Below the pieces are notes generated by a model. It was not told the origin of the DNA. It was given only the letters and a program-made list of their open reading frames with translations, and did no database searches. The translations under genes and the position numbers were made by a program. Positions 22,219 through 37,100 of a DNA stretch of 52,844 nt are shown here, in pieces. The DNA is from Seison nebaliae. Its lineage: Eukaryota > Rotifera > Pararotatoria > Seisonacea > Seisonidae. The stretch lies in contig JALJEE010002494.1 of NCBI GenBank assembly GCA_023231475.1, forward strand, positions 1 through 52,844. Direction: 5' to 3'. The stretch's first letter is position 1; each line of letters begins with the position of its first letter.

Positions 22219-25200
22219 CTAAAATCCCTCATTCACTTGGAAATCGAATGATTGACTCTCTTCTTCTGACGAATTGTTTGGCACATGACTACGAGAAGAA
22301 TGTTGAATATATTTGATTAATTGTTCTTCGATTTCTCCGAGATTCGATTTCTCCGTTTTATCATCCGTCGTATTCGTTCCTTTGTCCAATTTGAGAATTT
22401 GAGTAAATTCTTCCTCTGTCACCGAATGAGAGAATGGCGCTTCGAAACATGGATCATTATGTAAGAGATGTCTTTTCGTCTCACAAGTAAATTTCTTCCG
22501 TTTCTCATCTGTTCCCTTTTCTGCACAAATGGAAAAAGGCGATCCTTCCACTATGAAACTTGAACAATAATTTTTGAAAATATGTTTCCTGCCTCCCTTC
22601 GTCGATTGACAGAATGACGAGTCGATAGTTTCATCATCTCCACGATTATTATCTGGTTGTGATTCGTTCGTGTTTTGTTGGGTGGAAATGAAATTCTCAC
22701 AATTATATTTATCCATGACAGATTGATGTGTTGGACATATCTCTTCCCTCACATGATAATTGGCGAATGGAGCTGGTGCACTACTAATATTTGATGAACT
22801 CTCTTTCACTGATGATTGTTGAGGCAATTCTGTTAAGACACTATTCATACCAGATTGAAATGATGGAGTATCTCCTTTCATATCTCGGAATTCGTTAACC
22901 GTTTCAGTTGCGTCTGTCCAACCATCTGCCTTATCCAATAATTTCTTACGGTTATTAATATCATTCGACAAATTGACAGTACTTCGAGATAATTCTCTCG
23001 ATAATATATCCGATATTCCTCTCGTCCCACTCTCTTCAATCTTCTCCTGATTCCTATTCTCACTTGATATTATCTCTCCGAATATTTGAGATTCTATTTC
23101 TTCACTTTCTTTTTCTAAAATTTTTTCAATCTTCTTTTCCAAACTTTCTCCACTTTTTTCCTCTGATACTTCTTCAATTTTTGTTTTGGATATTTTCTCA
23201 AATTTTTTTTCAGATATTTTTTCAATTAATTTTCCTGGTGTTTCTTCAACGGTTTTTTCCGAAATTTCAAAAATTTCCCTTTCCGATATTTCCTCAACTG
23301 TTTTTTTCGATAATTCTTCAAGGTTTCTTTCCGATTTTTCATTAGTTTTTTTCCTTGATATTTCTTCAATTCTTTTTTGTGACATTTCTTCAATTTTCTT
23401 TCGAGATATTTCGTCAATTTTCTTTTGTGATATTTCTTCAATTTTCTTAAGTAGCATTTCTTCTATTTTCTTTTCCGAAATTTCTTCTATTGTCTTTTCT
23501 GATATTTTTTCAATTTTCTTCTCCGACATTTCTTTGAATGAAAATAGAAATCTATTTTTCTCTATAATATCTTCAACTTTCTTATCCGATACTTTCCCAG
23601 ATGTTTGTTCCGTCACTTCTCCCATCATTTTTTCCGATTTCTTATTCTCGAAATTTTGTTCTAATTTTTTTTCCTTTAAAATGTCTCCTACTCTCCTCTC
23701 GGAACTCTCCATTCTCTCCGACAATTCAATATCGATAGAAGATATTTTTGAATTAGTTGAATTCTTAGTAATATGTTGTTGAGTGGTATTCTTCATTGAA
23801 TTGAAACTTTCCGATTGTGTTGACGTGTTTGTCTTAAACGTCACTTTCGGTACACTAACCGTCGTCGGATTAGTTTTCGCTTTCTCGAAATCCGTTGAGA
23901 GTTGTGAAATCAATTTCGTCTTCTCTTGAGACGTCAATGTGCCCAATTTGCGTTTGGTGACAGATGGTGATGAATTGGGTTGATCGTGCAATTTTTCGAA
24001 ATTGTCCAACGACGGAAATAACGGAATAATTCCCTCTTCCATAATAGCCGTTTTCAAATCTTTCATTCTCTTTTCTACGTTCGGATCGTCGAATATATCG
24101 ATGATTCCATCTTCATATTCCGGTTCATTTTTTCCGTCTTCGATCGGTCTAAATTTCGGTAATTTTTTTCGCTTTTCCAACGATTTAAATTTCGCTAATT
24201 CTTTTCCTTCTTCAGTTGATGGGAATTTTTGTAATTCTTTTTGTTCTTCGATCGATTTAAATTTCGCTATTTCTTTTCCTTCTTCAGTTGATGGAAATTT
24301 TGGTAATTCTTTTTGTTCTTCGATCGGTGTAAATTTCGGTAATTCTTTTTGTTCTTCGACCGGTGTAAATTTTGGTAATTCTCTTTGTTCTTCGATCGGT
24401 GTAAATTTCGATTCCTCTATCGATTCTCTTCGTTTAAATTTTTCAATAACTGGAAATGGAGTTTTATTGAAATTATCTTGTGATGGCAACAATCCCATAT
24501 TTTCGTCATCCTTCGACATGCGCGACAATTGAGATATTGTTGATTGGAAACTGACCGTTCTCTCGATTTGAATATCAGGAATATCCATATCATTCTCTTC
24601 CGTTTCCATCGGAAATACATTTCTGTCTGTAGCAATTATTGGATTTCTATTGGATTCTGGTCGATCGGTTGTCGATTGAGCGAAATCGATTTTCTCTTCC
24701 GATAATTTATTCGTCGGATTGACATGGGCATTTTTTGATTTTCTTAAGCCTAACGCTGGAGAGACATAATTGTCGATAAAACTACTCGCTTTCGAGATTT
24801 GGGAGGCAGTGTTCTTGATGACGAACGATTGAATCTCTTCTATGGTTTTGAGAATATTCTCTGACGATCTTCCTCGTGAATCATCTAAATTTCCTCTGGA
24901 TGTGTTCGACATTTTAATTCGTTTGGAGGAAGGAGTTTGAGAACGGGCGAATGTATCATCATATGAATTATCAGTATCGTCTCTCTGTCTTGATGATGGT
25001 TCGACTGATTCGTGAAACTTCTTTTTCGAACTCGTTTTAGATTTGGACGTTTTACTATAAATTTTCGATTTACTTGAAAATTGTTGTCGGCGTTGTTCCG
25101 TACCAGACGTGTAATTCGTGGAAGTGTAATCGTCGTTGTCTTGGGGGAATGGCGATGAGACATTCCGAGAAGTATTCTTTTTCGGCATTTCATTACCGTT

Positions 25201-26148
25201 AGGCTTAATGAGATCATGATCCGACATTAATATATCACCGTTCGATTTTACCGATCTCTCACTCATATACGATCGACCCGTTCTCACACTCATATTCGAT
25301 CGGACATATAAACTACCCTTACTGTACTTTGACATTTTCGATCGTTTCTTCTTCACTTTCGTTTTATGTTCCGATTTCTTTTTCTTTATCAGTTTCTCTC
25401 TTTCTTCCGCATACGCTTTCATTGAGATTTTCTTAAAGAATAAAAGATTGGCAAAGAATAATACGCCAATAATACCGAGAATTCCCGCTAATAGTCCTAA
25501 GCCTATGTGGATAAATAATAAACCGGATTGTTCCGTCGATACTTTGGTGGACAAAATGGCTGAAAATGGTTAATTAGAAATTTTTAATTGATTGATAAAA
25601 TAGAACTATGATCTTTTATTTGTCCTTTATTGAACGCGGAATAATATTCCATTAAATCATTTCCGGTGCTGATATCCTGTTTGATTTGACGAGATAATTT
25701 CTTGTTATCTTGGAAAATATCTTTATAATGTCCCATGAAATATTCCTTTGGTACGATCGTTCGATAATGATAAGTATACAAGCCACTCTTCACATCATCC
25801 GTGGCGATAATTACGGAAGTGAATACTCGATTCGTATCTCCCACTATGATCTTGTTGAGAGATGATAACGATGCTATCTTGATCTAACATTGAAATTATT
25901 TCATTTTTTTTAATTTCAATTTAATTATGGAAACTTCAGTTTTTAATCTGTTAACGTCAACTTTAGATTGTTTATAAACGATTTTACCTTCTCGCTCAAT
26001 CACCACATTCCCTAGAGGAGAAGAATTGGAGGAATTTCTCTTGAAACAAATGACAACTATAAGTCTTGTCGCTGATGCTGAGTGGACGAATCGTTTCGAC
26101 GAGTAATAGGAAGATGGCGGAGGATTGTAGCAACATTTGATTTCTCAT
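22219..26148 (-). CDS. signal-peptide, single-pass membrane protein with repeat-rich tail, unrecognised
   Basis: Four exons are proposed: 26148-26058, 26011-25988, 25873-25607 and 25559-22219. They give 1240 residues. Residues 1-24 resemble a signal peptide (MRNQMLLQSSAIFLLLVETI). A small ectodomain of about 110 residues follows. It contains DDVKSGLYTYHYR, reminiscent of the D-x-G-x-Y segment of Ig folds but without the cysteine. A strong membrane helix lies at about residues 141-168, followed by a Lys-rich stop-transfer. The tail of over 1000 residues is Ser/Lys/Glu-rich. One array is based on KFTPIEEQKELP (24140-24420). A second is based on EKKIEEIS and looks coiled-coil-forming (23090-23560). 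I do not recognise the family. The first three exon joins are less certain than the long last exon. The gene is divergent from the STAR gene. Confidence 0.65.
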
Positions 26149-26595
26149 GGTGAACGTGAGTGAAAAACAATTTCACTTTTAATCGAATACCCAATATTTC
26201 TCATTTCTAACATTCAATTTCAATTGTCCATATTCCCAATTTATTTGTCAACTCAAAAATTTCTGTCAATTCTATTCCTTCAAATGACTTTTTCCTTTCT
26301 TTAATTTCACAAAAATAATATTTTATGTTTTTCTAAAATTTAACTTTTTTTTTAATTTCAGTACCCATATGAATAAAAACTTTCAATTATTTTTCATAAA
26401 CATAAAGTAATATCGAATTGGAGCTGTGTTAAGCTCAGACGTTTTCACACTTCCAATCAATCAGATTAGGCTTATGATTTTAATTGTGAAATTGATTAAT
26501 TTACATGAGTCGAACAAACTAATTTAATGGAGATGTGAAATTTGAATTATTATTGATATTCAAAAATTGTTATAACAATCTACTATCAAGGAATC
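26149..26595. promoter_or_regulatory. shared divergent upstream region
   Basis: These 447 bp separate two divergently transcribed start codons (26148 minus, 26596 plus). They must hold at least the proximal promoters and 5' UTRs of both genes. The sequence is AT-rich and shows no clear TATA or initiator element that I could defend. Confidence 0.4.
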
Positions 26596-27911
26596 ATGGC
26601 TGATTTTCCGTACAACACGATGGAGAATCCGATACGGACAGGAATGCAAGGACGAGATGAACCAGAGGGAGTGCACTTGACCGAATCGGAAATCGAAGAG
26701 ATTAATCGTTTGGAGAACGAGATGAATCGTCTCAATCAGAAAGAATTTCCCTTGATTCACAACCTCATTCATAAGGAGTTGTGTTGTCGTCGGACGGAAC
26801 CGAAAAACTTATTCCTCAACATGAAACATCTGGACGTGGAGCATATGGTGCCGATCAAATTGGTGGTGAAAGTGGCGGTGCCAGCACATGAAAAAGTTTC
26901 CTCATTTACTTACTTTCATTTCTCTTTTCATATTTCCTCAGATAAATTATGTGGGACGGATTTTGGGTCCTGGTGGACATTATTTGAGGAATTTGTGTCA
27001 AGAGACTTCATGCAAAATGGCCGTTTATGGGAAAGGATCGATGAGAGATTCGGCCAAAGAACGAGATGCTTATGAATCGGGAAATCCCATGTATTCCCAT
27101 CTTATGGATGATACTCATGTTCACATTGAAGCGCAAGCGAGACCTGATGAAGCATTCAAAAGAATATCAATCGCCTTACACGAACTTCAACCTTACATTT
27201 TAGGAGTTAGTAAAATAAACTTTCACTAATTATTAGTTAATTTCCATAAATTTCACAAATAATTTCTAAATTTTCACAAATTTCACAATTGCCACAAATT
27301 ATTTCTAAATTTCCACAAATTTCACAAATTATTTGTGAGTTTTCACAATTTCCACAAATTTCACAAATTATTTGTGAATTTTCACAATTGCCACAAATTA
27401 TCTCGACTTGAAGTCTCTCCCAGAATTATCTCGACTTAAATTCTTTTCCAGAAATAATCTAATTGAAATGCTGTGAATTTAAATTGGAAATAATATTTAT
27501 TTTCATTGACAGGTTTATGAAGATAATCGGAGGAATCTCCAACAACAAATGGAGGGTGATGGTCGGACAATGCCACCGGACCATATGGCTTCCTCCACCT
27601 CTTCCAACTACGCCAATCGACCCCAGTTCGCTAACAGTTACACACCCACAGCTCAAGCTACTGGTAGCACATCTGTTCCCCCATCGAATGTGAACAGTAA
27701 CTATTCGGCACACAACCCGCCCGCTCGATCCAATCAACGTCCTGGCTATTATTCGAGGACGGATGAAGGATTGGATTCGAATGATGCCCACATGAGAAGC
27801 GGTGGTGGCGGAGGAGGAGGGGTTAGTGGTGCTGGTGGTGGAGGTGGATATCCAGGACCTAATGATGGAAGATCGAATGCGAATGACCAGTTCCGATACC
27901 AGCATTATTAG
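26596..27911 (+). CDS. STAR-family KH RNA-binding protein, Sam68/KHDRBS-like
   Basis: Three exons: 26596-26895, 26942-27205 and 27513-27911. They give 320 residues from an ATG. Residues 20-70 form a helical QUA1-like region. The KH domain spans the first intron: IKLVVKVAVPAHEK joins INYVGRILGPGGHYLRNL, where the GPGG loop is the RNA-binding GxxG. It continues with VYGKGSMRDSAKERD, the classic STAR/Sam68 signature, and MDDTHVHIEA. The C-terminus is Gly-rich with scattered Tyr and ends FRYQHY. STAR proteins bind U/A-rich RNA and regulate splicing and mRNA fate. The KH core looks nearer to Sam68 than to quaking/HOW. The second intron, 307 bp, is the longest found here and is full of repeats. VPS13B starts 230 bp downstream on the same strand. 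Confidence 0.9.
27236..27400. repeat. intronic minisatellite with ACAAATTATTTGTG palindromes
   Basis: Intron 2 of the STAR gene carries repeated blocks of the type TTTCACAAATTATTTGTGA and TTCACAATTGCCACAAATT. Several are self-complementary. A second short direct repeat, AATTATCTCGACTT, follows near 27397-27440. Confidence 0.75.
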
Positions 27912-28141
27912 GGAGATATGACGAGACATGGAAAGCTTGTAAATTGAAAAAAAAATAAACTTTTTCTAATTTATTTTTTTCCCAAGTCCACTCGTCATTT
28001 GGAATTTATTAATGACAATATCATCATGTGTAAGATCACATCTTTCTCATTATTGTTTGAAATTTCAATGATTTTTTTTTTCAAAATGTGGCGATTGTAA
28101 CGGAATTTAATTAAAATAAAATTTATTTTCTTTCTCTCAAG

Positions 28142-31100
28142 ATGTTTGGTCTGCAATCATACCTGTCGTCGTTGGTAGCGCGACTGATCGATAAGTATGT
28201 GAAATTGCGTGCCAGTGATTTCAATTTGTATTGGTGGGGATCGGACATAGTTCTCCATCAGCTCGACATGCGAATGCCGACACTTCAGGCGATGGCGGGC
28301 AATTTGCCTCTGCACTTCATCAGTGGGAAGGTGGGCGAATTGCGTGTGAATGTGTCGTGGAATGGAATGAATTCAAACCGACTGAAAATTACGGCGACCA
28401 ATATCGAGATCAGATGTGAATTGAAATATTCGAAATTGGTGAATGTGTCGTCGAATGAGGAGGATGGAGAGGAGAAGGATGGACGAACGAAACCGTTCGA
28501 CATGAAATTGGATGAAGAGAATCTCATGATGGATTCTACACCGTCATCTATGAACGACAATAAATCATATGTGCAGAAGATGTTGAGTAATATTTTGGAG
28601 AACATCCAATTAGAATTGAGGAATGTCATCTTCAAATTTCAACACGAAAACGATATTTATACTTTGCGTCTCTCATCTCTGTCGTCGTCATCGATGGAAT
28701 TAAAGAGATTATTTAATCAATTGCCAATTAATGTGAATGAGATGTTGATGGGACGTAAAACGATCATCTCCCAACTCAGTCTCTTTATTAATGATGATTG
28801 TATTTGTGAGAAATTGGAAATGGAAATCATTTTTAGTCTCTTTAATTTATTCGTCAATAATATTTGTATGATCGATATTCATATCAAATCAACAAGTACG
28901 AATTGCGTCCATTTAAAAATGAATATTGAACATCTCTTCCAATTATATTCATTACTCAATCACATTCTCTTCGCTTATTCCACTTGTCGTCTCGATAAAG
29001 TTTTGACGAAAAAATCTTTAAATTTCCTTTTAAATCTGTGTCAAGTGGAGAAGAATCCGCATGTCCTTCTAGATCATCTTACGGAATTGTTGAAAATGAT
29101 AACGAAGAACAAAGAAAAAGTTGAAGAGACAATTCATAATATTGCTTTATCACCGTTTCGAACGGTAAATTGTCGGAAAATGCACAAAATAAAATCGAAT
29201 TCGTCGATTGGTGAAAATTCGGATTCTTCCACCGTTTCTTCCTCTTTCTTCTCTTATTTGTACAATTATCTCTTGAATGAGCCTGAGACGAATGAGAAAG
29301 ATGAAAAAATTATCGATCGATATTCAAAAGATGAAATGATCGTTATCATCAATATGGAAATTGATGAGATTTTCTTGAATATCCGTCGTCGAGATATCGT
29401 AGGAAATTATGGTGGTGGAATTCGATTGATTGATGAAATGCGACGGAAATCGACCGATTTCATTTCCATCAATCTCTCCCGGTTTGCCATGGCGTTCGCT
29501 AATACATCATCATCGATGGAATTTGAAATTTCCTTCAATCAATTCACTGTTCGTGATGAGATCAATAATCGATTGATAATGAAAACGAGAGAGATGAAAT
29601 CGTTCAATTCTCTCCGATTGTTGAGTGGGGAGAATGTGGATTTAGAATCATATCCGTTACGTCATTATTTGGTGGCGAATAGTGTGAAATGTGTTTTGTT
29701 GGACGACATTCCTGGAATTGTCATTCAATACAAATCGGATGAATTGAAAGAATTCGTGACAAATTTCAATAATTTATTAATATATATCGACGTTAATTTA
29801 TTTGAATTATTTTCAATTTTCAAATTTCCTTTTCGTACTCTGATGGAAAGAACGAGAAGATTGAACGATATGGAAGAGATGTGGAAAGAGATCGAAAAGA
29901 TGATTTTTGGTGGTAATAAAATGGTGAAAGTGGAGGAATTATATAATTGTTTGATGGAAACGAATATGAATTTAAATGAGGATGAAACTGATTTGAATTT
30001 ATTGAAATGTCTCTCCAAATTTCGTTGTCTCTTTTTTAATGTTCAATTTGAATTTGAATGGAATCAATCCATTCTCATCGATCGAATTTCTTACGATTCT
30101 TCCAAATTAGAATCAATTCATCATCTCATCGATATTGCCATTTCATTATTCAAACGACAAATAATTCGATCCGTTCCAACACACTCCACAATTCCACAAC
30201 AACAACATGGAAGAACGGTTCCTGGTTCCATCGAAATGACAATGGAACGGAATGACGATAAATTGTCACATGAACAATTGAACAGATTAATCGGTTTGAC
30301 CAACATCAATCATCAAGTGAAGATTAATCGAATTAGTCTTTTGGGAAAGGAGAAGAATCTCGAGATTATTTTGGGCAATTTCTTCTTAGCCACCTCTCAA
30401 TCTGTCTACAACGATAAATGGAATCTCATTCTCCACAATTGTCGATATGACAATTTATTGATTTTAAATAATTATCAATTTAAATTTTATGATTTTCAAT
30501 TAACCTTCGATCGAATCATCAATATTAATTTCATTCAATTTATTTTCCGTTTATTGGCCATGATGGAAATTGAGAGAACAGAAAATCGATTATCCTCTTC
30601 TATCGTCGCTAATCGAATGCAACACAAATTCAAATGGAAAGAAATCGGAAGGAAGAAATGTCCATTGGGGATGATGAGACGACGATCGAGTTGTTCGAAA
30701 ATGGATGTTAAAAAACGGTCGTTTCCGGACGGAAAATTGAAGAAGAGTGGCTCGTTAGATCTTCATGGGAATGAGGAGAAGAATGATTTGGAGAAGTTAG
30801 AGAAGGAGAAACAACTCAATTTACCATTATCATTTCATGTGTTATTTCAACAATTGTTGAAATTAAGAGAAACGGAAAATGATCTCACCAATTTCTTCAA
30901 AAACCAAAACGGTTTATTTATGGAATTTGAAATTATTTTGAAAAAAATTATTCAATCAATTCCATCCTTTCGTATTCAATTTAAATTCTTACGATTATCA
31001 TATCATCTTATTGATGATGGATTAATTCTCAATAATTTACAATCATTCGAATTCGCTTTATCGCCTCTCTTTCTTTTCAACAACAAAAATAATCGAGTCA

Positions 31101-34100
31101 TTTTTCAAATTCAATCAGGCGATTTCTATCAAGTTGCTAATCGATTATTCGAATCATCGATAAATCAATCATCCGTCCAAATGAAAGAGGAAGAGAATAA
31201 ATATTTTGCCAATTCTATATTTTTGAATTATAATCGGAAAATGAAAAATTCTAACGGAATTTATCCATTTCTCTTTTTCCATATGAATCGAATGAAATTA
31301 AATTTAGATGAGAAATTACTTGATTCATTCCAACTCATTTTCACTAAACTCATCGCCACAATTATGGATGTGAAAGAAAAGATGATAAATTTGATCGAAG
31401 GAAATCTGATGAGTCAATTGGACAAGAGAGAATGTGTCAATGATACGACCGATATAATTTTTGATGATATTCTAGAAGAATATTTAAATTGGGAATTTAA
31501 AAATATTTTCGTCGTTCATTCAATCTCTTCACAACAATCTTCTAATAAAGAAGAGTTGAAAGAAGAAATGTTTATTTCTAATGAAATTATTCGAAAATTA
31601 ATTTTTTGGTGTCAATGTGATGGAATTGCATTTAAATTTAATTATACTTATCAAATAACTTTATTATCATTTGAAAATGAAGGAATTGGAAGAAATTCGA
31701 TTGATTATCAATCGCCATTCATTTTTCTCTCTTCTATGAAAATTCAACGGAAAATTTTCCATCATAAAAATGAGGAAAAGACAATGCATCTTATTCTGAA
31801 AGAGTTTTATGAATCTTTTAATTTCTCTTCACAAACTCGATTAGATTTAGAGAAATGGAAAAATTGGCAATCATCAACATCCAAAAATTTCTATTTAAAT
31901 TTAGCAGAGAATAAATGTGTAACGAAACCTGTTTCCATTTCCAGTATCTGGTTCCATGGCGATTTGACAAAAGATGTCATCTCCTCTCAATTAGTTGTCT
32001 CATCTACTCAATTGAGTTGGGATAAGAAATCTACGACATATTTAGACGTTGAGAAGATTTGTTTAATTTTTAAATTTTTCCATAAATTTTCATCGATTTG
32101 TACGGTGATGATGAAAATGATGAAATGGAGAAAAGTTGAAAAAAGGAGAAAAATGAAAGAAAAGAATTTGATTATTGATATAAAATTTAAATTCCTCCAA
32201 CCAAATTGGTTGAGATTTACTCGACAATTCTACAAAAACTTCTACGCACTCGACGATAAAATTCGAGGGAAATTTCCATTAACGAAATTGATTGATGATT
32301 TGTTGGATTTTCAAGAAACGAGAATTCCATTCAAAAATCAAACGATTGTTCCCATGACAGATGACGATAATTTGGACGATGAATTACGTTCAGATTTCCA
32401 TCAACGTTTCGTTCTTTTAACCGTTGTGACGATTTTATATATGAAAAATATCGATGTGGAAATTAATGAGACATCTCTCATTCTCCGTTTTCATTCCATT
32501 CAATTATTCCATCAGACAAGACCAGGTAATGAAGTGCGTCTTATCAATCATGTGAAAGATTTTATTCAATTTGAATTTGGAAATGATTTCATCAAATTAT
32601 CAACTGATTGTGAGAATATCGGTGATTTAACAATCGATATCCCTCCACTCTTAATCTATTCGTTTAAACCATATTTTATGGAATTTGATCATTTTGAATC
32701 AGATTGGAAAAAGAAGAAACCGATGAAAAAACGGAAAATTTCCGTTATCGATGAAAAATCAAAAAAGAGAAAAAATCGATCAGAATCTCCTCTTAATTCT
32801 CATTTACATCGTCAATTAAATATTTATAATCGATTTAAACAAATCACATTTGAACATTTAATTTCTTCATTATATGAATTAATTTTCCATTTCTTCCAAT
32901 CTTCTTTATCCGTACCGATTGGATCGACAGAAATTATCACTTCTCCTCCTCCTGATCAAATTCAAATTTCAATCGATGATTTCTGGAAGAAAATCGAACA
33001 ATCAACTCATCTCGCCGTCAATTGGGAAGTTAATTGGAAAATGAATGATAATAATATCATCCAAATTGACAATGGAAATTATTCATCCGAATCCGAATTT
33101 GAATTTGATGACAATTCAATCGATCCATCAAAATCGGCGAGTGAATCGGAAAAATCTTGTGAGAAAATTAATGAAAAACGATCCGTCCAAATTTTAAATT
33201 TTAAATTTCATCCATACAAATCGAACGAATCAAACGGAATTAAAATGGAATTTGAAATTTTTTCTCCAACACATTTCACGATGGGATGGACAGATCGTAA
33301 AGAGATAATGTATCGACTTGTAGAGAAAGGATTCGTTCGTCATCGTTTGGAATTTGGGAGAATGTCATGGAATTCTGAGAAATTTATTATGGAAAAATTT
33401 TATTATTCTGTTGCCAATTATGAAGATATGAGAAAAAACGAAGATATTCCTGATCAACGTTTCGATGAAGAACCACCAGTGATTATTGTGGAACCGATGA
33501 AAGTGATGGAGAATGTGGATGTGATAATTGGAATGGAAGGAAATAAAATAACGATAGAAGAAAAGGAATTTGTTATCGATTTACAAGAAAATTATTTTAT
33601 TCGATATATTCGACCATTAATGAAATCGTGGAAGAAATGGAATGATTTGTTCGAGAGAATATGTCATCGAAAGGAAGGAATAGAAAAAATAAATGGAAAA
33701 ATTCCAGAAATACATCTATGTATAAAATCGGTGGTGAGAATCCGTTTTTTGAATTTGGAAGAACAAATTTTATCGATTGGATTAGAAGGAATTTATTTGA
33801 AATCATTTCCAGATAATTCCATCAAACTCATGTTAAATCGATTTCATCACTCCTTTACCAATGCTCAATGTAAAGTGGGATCAGTTCCGTATCTGTTTGT
33901 GGAATATCGATCGACTGATGAAATCGATACATGTGAAATGGATGTGAGAGCGATCGATAATTTTGAATTTACAAATAAACAAATTTGGAAATTAGAGAAA
34001 TTTTTTTTACAATTTTTAAATTGGAAAAAAAAAGAAAATAAAAAAATTGAGAATAAAAAAAAGAAAAATTTCCATTTAACAATTCAACTTCATATGAGCA

Positions 34101-37100
34101 TATCGATCGGATATCGATTTCTCGAATATGATTATGACGTTTATTACAATCTCAGTTTTTTGGCATTACGAGCGACTTTTCGTCAAATGATCGCTACCGA
34201 CAATTCGAGTTTATTCTCTAAAGAATTATTGGTAGAAGTGACAGATTTGAATTTTTGGATGAAAGAGAAATATCGCCAATTTCATCATATTATCGAACCG
34301 ATTCATCGAATTATGTTGAAAGTGAAAAAACAAATGGGATTGACAACGAATAATTTGAATAATTTTCATTTGCCATTAGAAATCATTGTGAACATTCCTT
34401 CACCAGTCAATATCCATTTGAGTTTTTGGGATTTGAAAACTTTAATTTTCATTTTAATTAGTCATCAAGAAAAATTTAATCGACAAATATATGATCGAGC
34501 CTTGTCTTCCGTAGACTTCCATACACTTCTGTTAATATGGTCAACGATTCGATTTCCTGTCATGCAATTAGATACGAAAATTCGAACAGTATTAAATTAT
34601 GATAAGAAATCGTCATTATTACGTCATGATATGGAGGATGAGAATGAGATGAAATGGAGAAAAGAGAATCGAAATAAATTCAAAAAATTTATAATTTCTG
34701 ATGATATTCGTCAATTGATGACCATTCAAAAAATGACATTAAATGCTCACACGTTCGATGAGGGAAAGAAAATGATAGATAATTTGATGCCTAATAAAAA
34801 GAATGAAGTGTTTTGTATCGATATGTTCGTCCGGAATGAATCAGCATATCATGGTGCCATCGTCTGGAAATATAAGGAAATTCGTCGATTGAATTCAATG
34901 CATGTCACATCGCCAATTTTCAATGAGAAGAAGAAGACGAAAGAAATGATGGAATTGGAAGAGAATAAATTTTCCTCTTTCTCTTTCTTCTCTTCCATTA
35001 TCTGTCAATCAACTCGATCACCATCAAAAAATTCAAATATCATTAAAAATGAAACGAATAAAATTCGATCAAAAAGTTGTTGTGTGAGAAGTTCTCCAAC
35101 TAATCGAGTATCAATTAAAATTCAATATTGGAATTTATCCACTAATGAATGGTCTACTATTACGTCATTATCATCAATTCAAATATTGGAAGGAAGTCGA
35201 TCAATTACTCATTTGGACACGGACGAATCGTCCACAATTTGGCGTGTTATTTGGAATCATCGTGATATTACGAGCAACAATTATCTCACATCATCGTCAT
35301 TATTGGCGGGATTGAACATGTCGTCATTACAAACGAATATTTCTGCTAATCCAAATCGTTCCAATAATTCCTTATCATTTGTTATGGTAATGCCGGAGAA
35401 ATTATCGATTACTATCGATGACAATTTGAATGGTTTGATCGTTCCATTTTTCAAATTTTCGTTGAGTGAATTAGATTTGAAATATTCTTATCATCATCCA
35501 CCACTCGCACCTATTCAAGAAGAATGTCAATTAAATGGAAATTTTCAAATAAGTTATCGTGAATTAGATTTCCTTCAATCAATTCCATTATTTTCTGGAA
35601 ATTCAATTTTACCTATCGATATTCGATTTAATCGAACGAAAAATGATATTCTTTTTGTTTTATCATTGGACAAATCGATCGATATTCATCTCTCACAACG
35701 TCTTTTCCATACCATCAATTATGTCATGGCATCATTGACAATATTCGATTTATCAGTGAAAGATCATTGTCGAACATATCTCCAAATAGTGAACGAATTA
35801 GGTAACGAACGAATCGTTTTACGACAAATTAATAATGATCATCATAAATTTGAATTGGGAGAGAAAACGAGAAAGAATTTCTACTGGACGAAAATGGATG
35901 AACGTTTATATTTGGAATTTGGTACTCGACAATTCAATGAGAAAAATGAAGAAATTAAATGGAATGAAAATATCTTTATAAAACCGTTTAATGATCGATT
36001 AATGAAAAATAAATCATTTCCACAAATCACTCGATATGAGAAAGGTAAAAATGATTTTTTGGAAATTGATCATTATTTCTTCCAATTCCATCGTAATGAT
36101 AACAGTTTATTTCAAGAGTTACATATTAACGGAAATATTTTCATTCATAATTACATTCAATTCAAATTTAATATCCAATTACAAAATGAACGAAATTTCG
36201 CTTCACCTCTCATGTCCATTCCAAATAATAGTCGACAATCTCTTCGTTTTGTGGATTTGGGAAATATTCTCATTCTCACCATTTCTCATTCATCTTCCAT
36301 CAATCAACAATGTCTTCCATTTGTTATTGATAAAAATAATTTGAAAGCACAAATACAACTCGCCATTTTTCAAGGGAATGATGAAAAGAATAATTATATC
36401 GCTTTTCGTTGTCATTTTGAAAAGATTTCAAAAAAAGACAATTTATTCTTAATTTGTTTTCTTCCCATACTTCTCGTTTATTCTCCTTTCAATTCCATCA
36501 AATTTTCTATGGATCATTTACCGTTAAGAAAACCATCATTTTCATCATATTATCAAATCGTCAATTTTACAAATGATTCAATTCATCTTCTTTCACCATT
36601 ATTGAAGAGATGTGAAGAGAAATATGAAGAAAATGAACAACTCGAATTTTCCATCAATTTCCATTTTGATGGTAACGTGAATATACGGAGAACGTTCCAA
36701 TTCGATTTCCATCAATCCATAATCGATAAATATGCGTCGGAGAAGAATCTCCTTCAAAATTTACAAGAATGGTATGCCATTTTCGAATGTAAAACGGATG
36801 AAGAAATTTCGAGGAAATTCAATCGATTTTCCATCGATTCTTTACAATTCCAATCGATGACGAGGAGGAAAGGATCACTCTCACAATTGATCATTGAAAT
36901 GACTCCCAAATATTTATTGGAGAATGATTTGACGAGAGGAATCGATTTGAAAATCGATCAAATCCATCAATATTCCTCCAATTTGATAACGACGGATGAA
37001 TATATCGATCCATCCATTTTCACTACAACCATCTCATCTAACGAATCATATCTATTTGATGGTGGCTCATTAAATGATGTTGAGAATTGTCAATTGAAAT

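Noticed and set aside
23064-23782. Long plus-strand open frames opposite the membrane-protein tail
   Set aside because: They are mirror images of the Lys/Glu/Ser-rich repeats on the minus strand, giving Phe/Ser-rich nonsense with no domain or start context.
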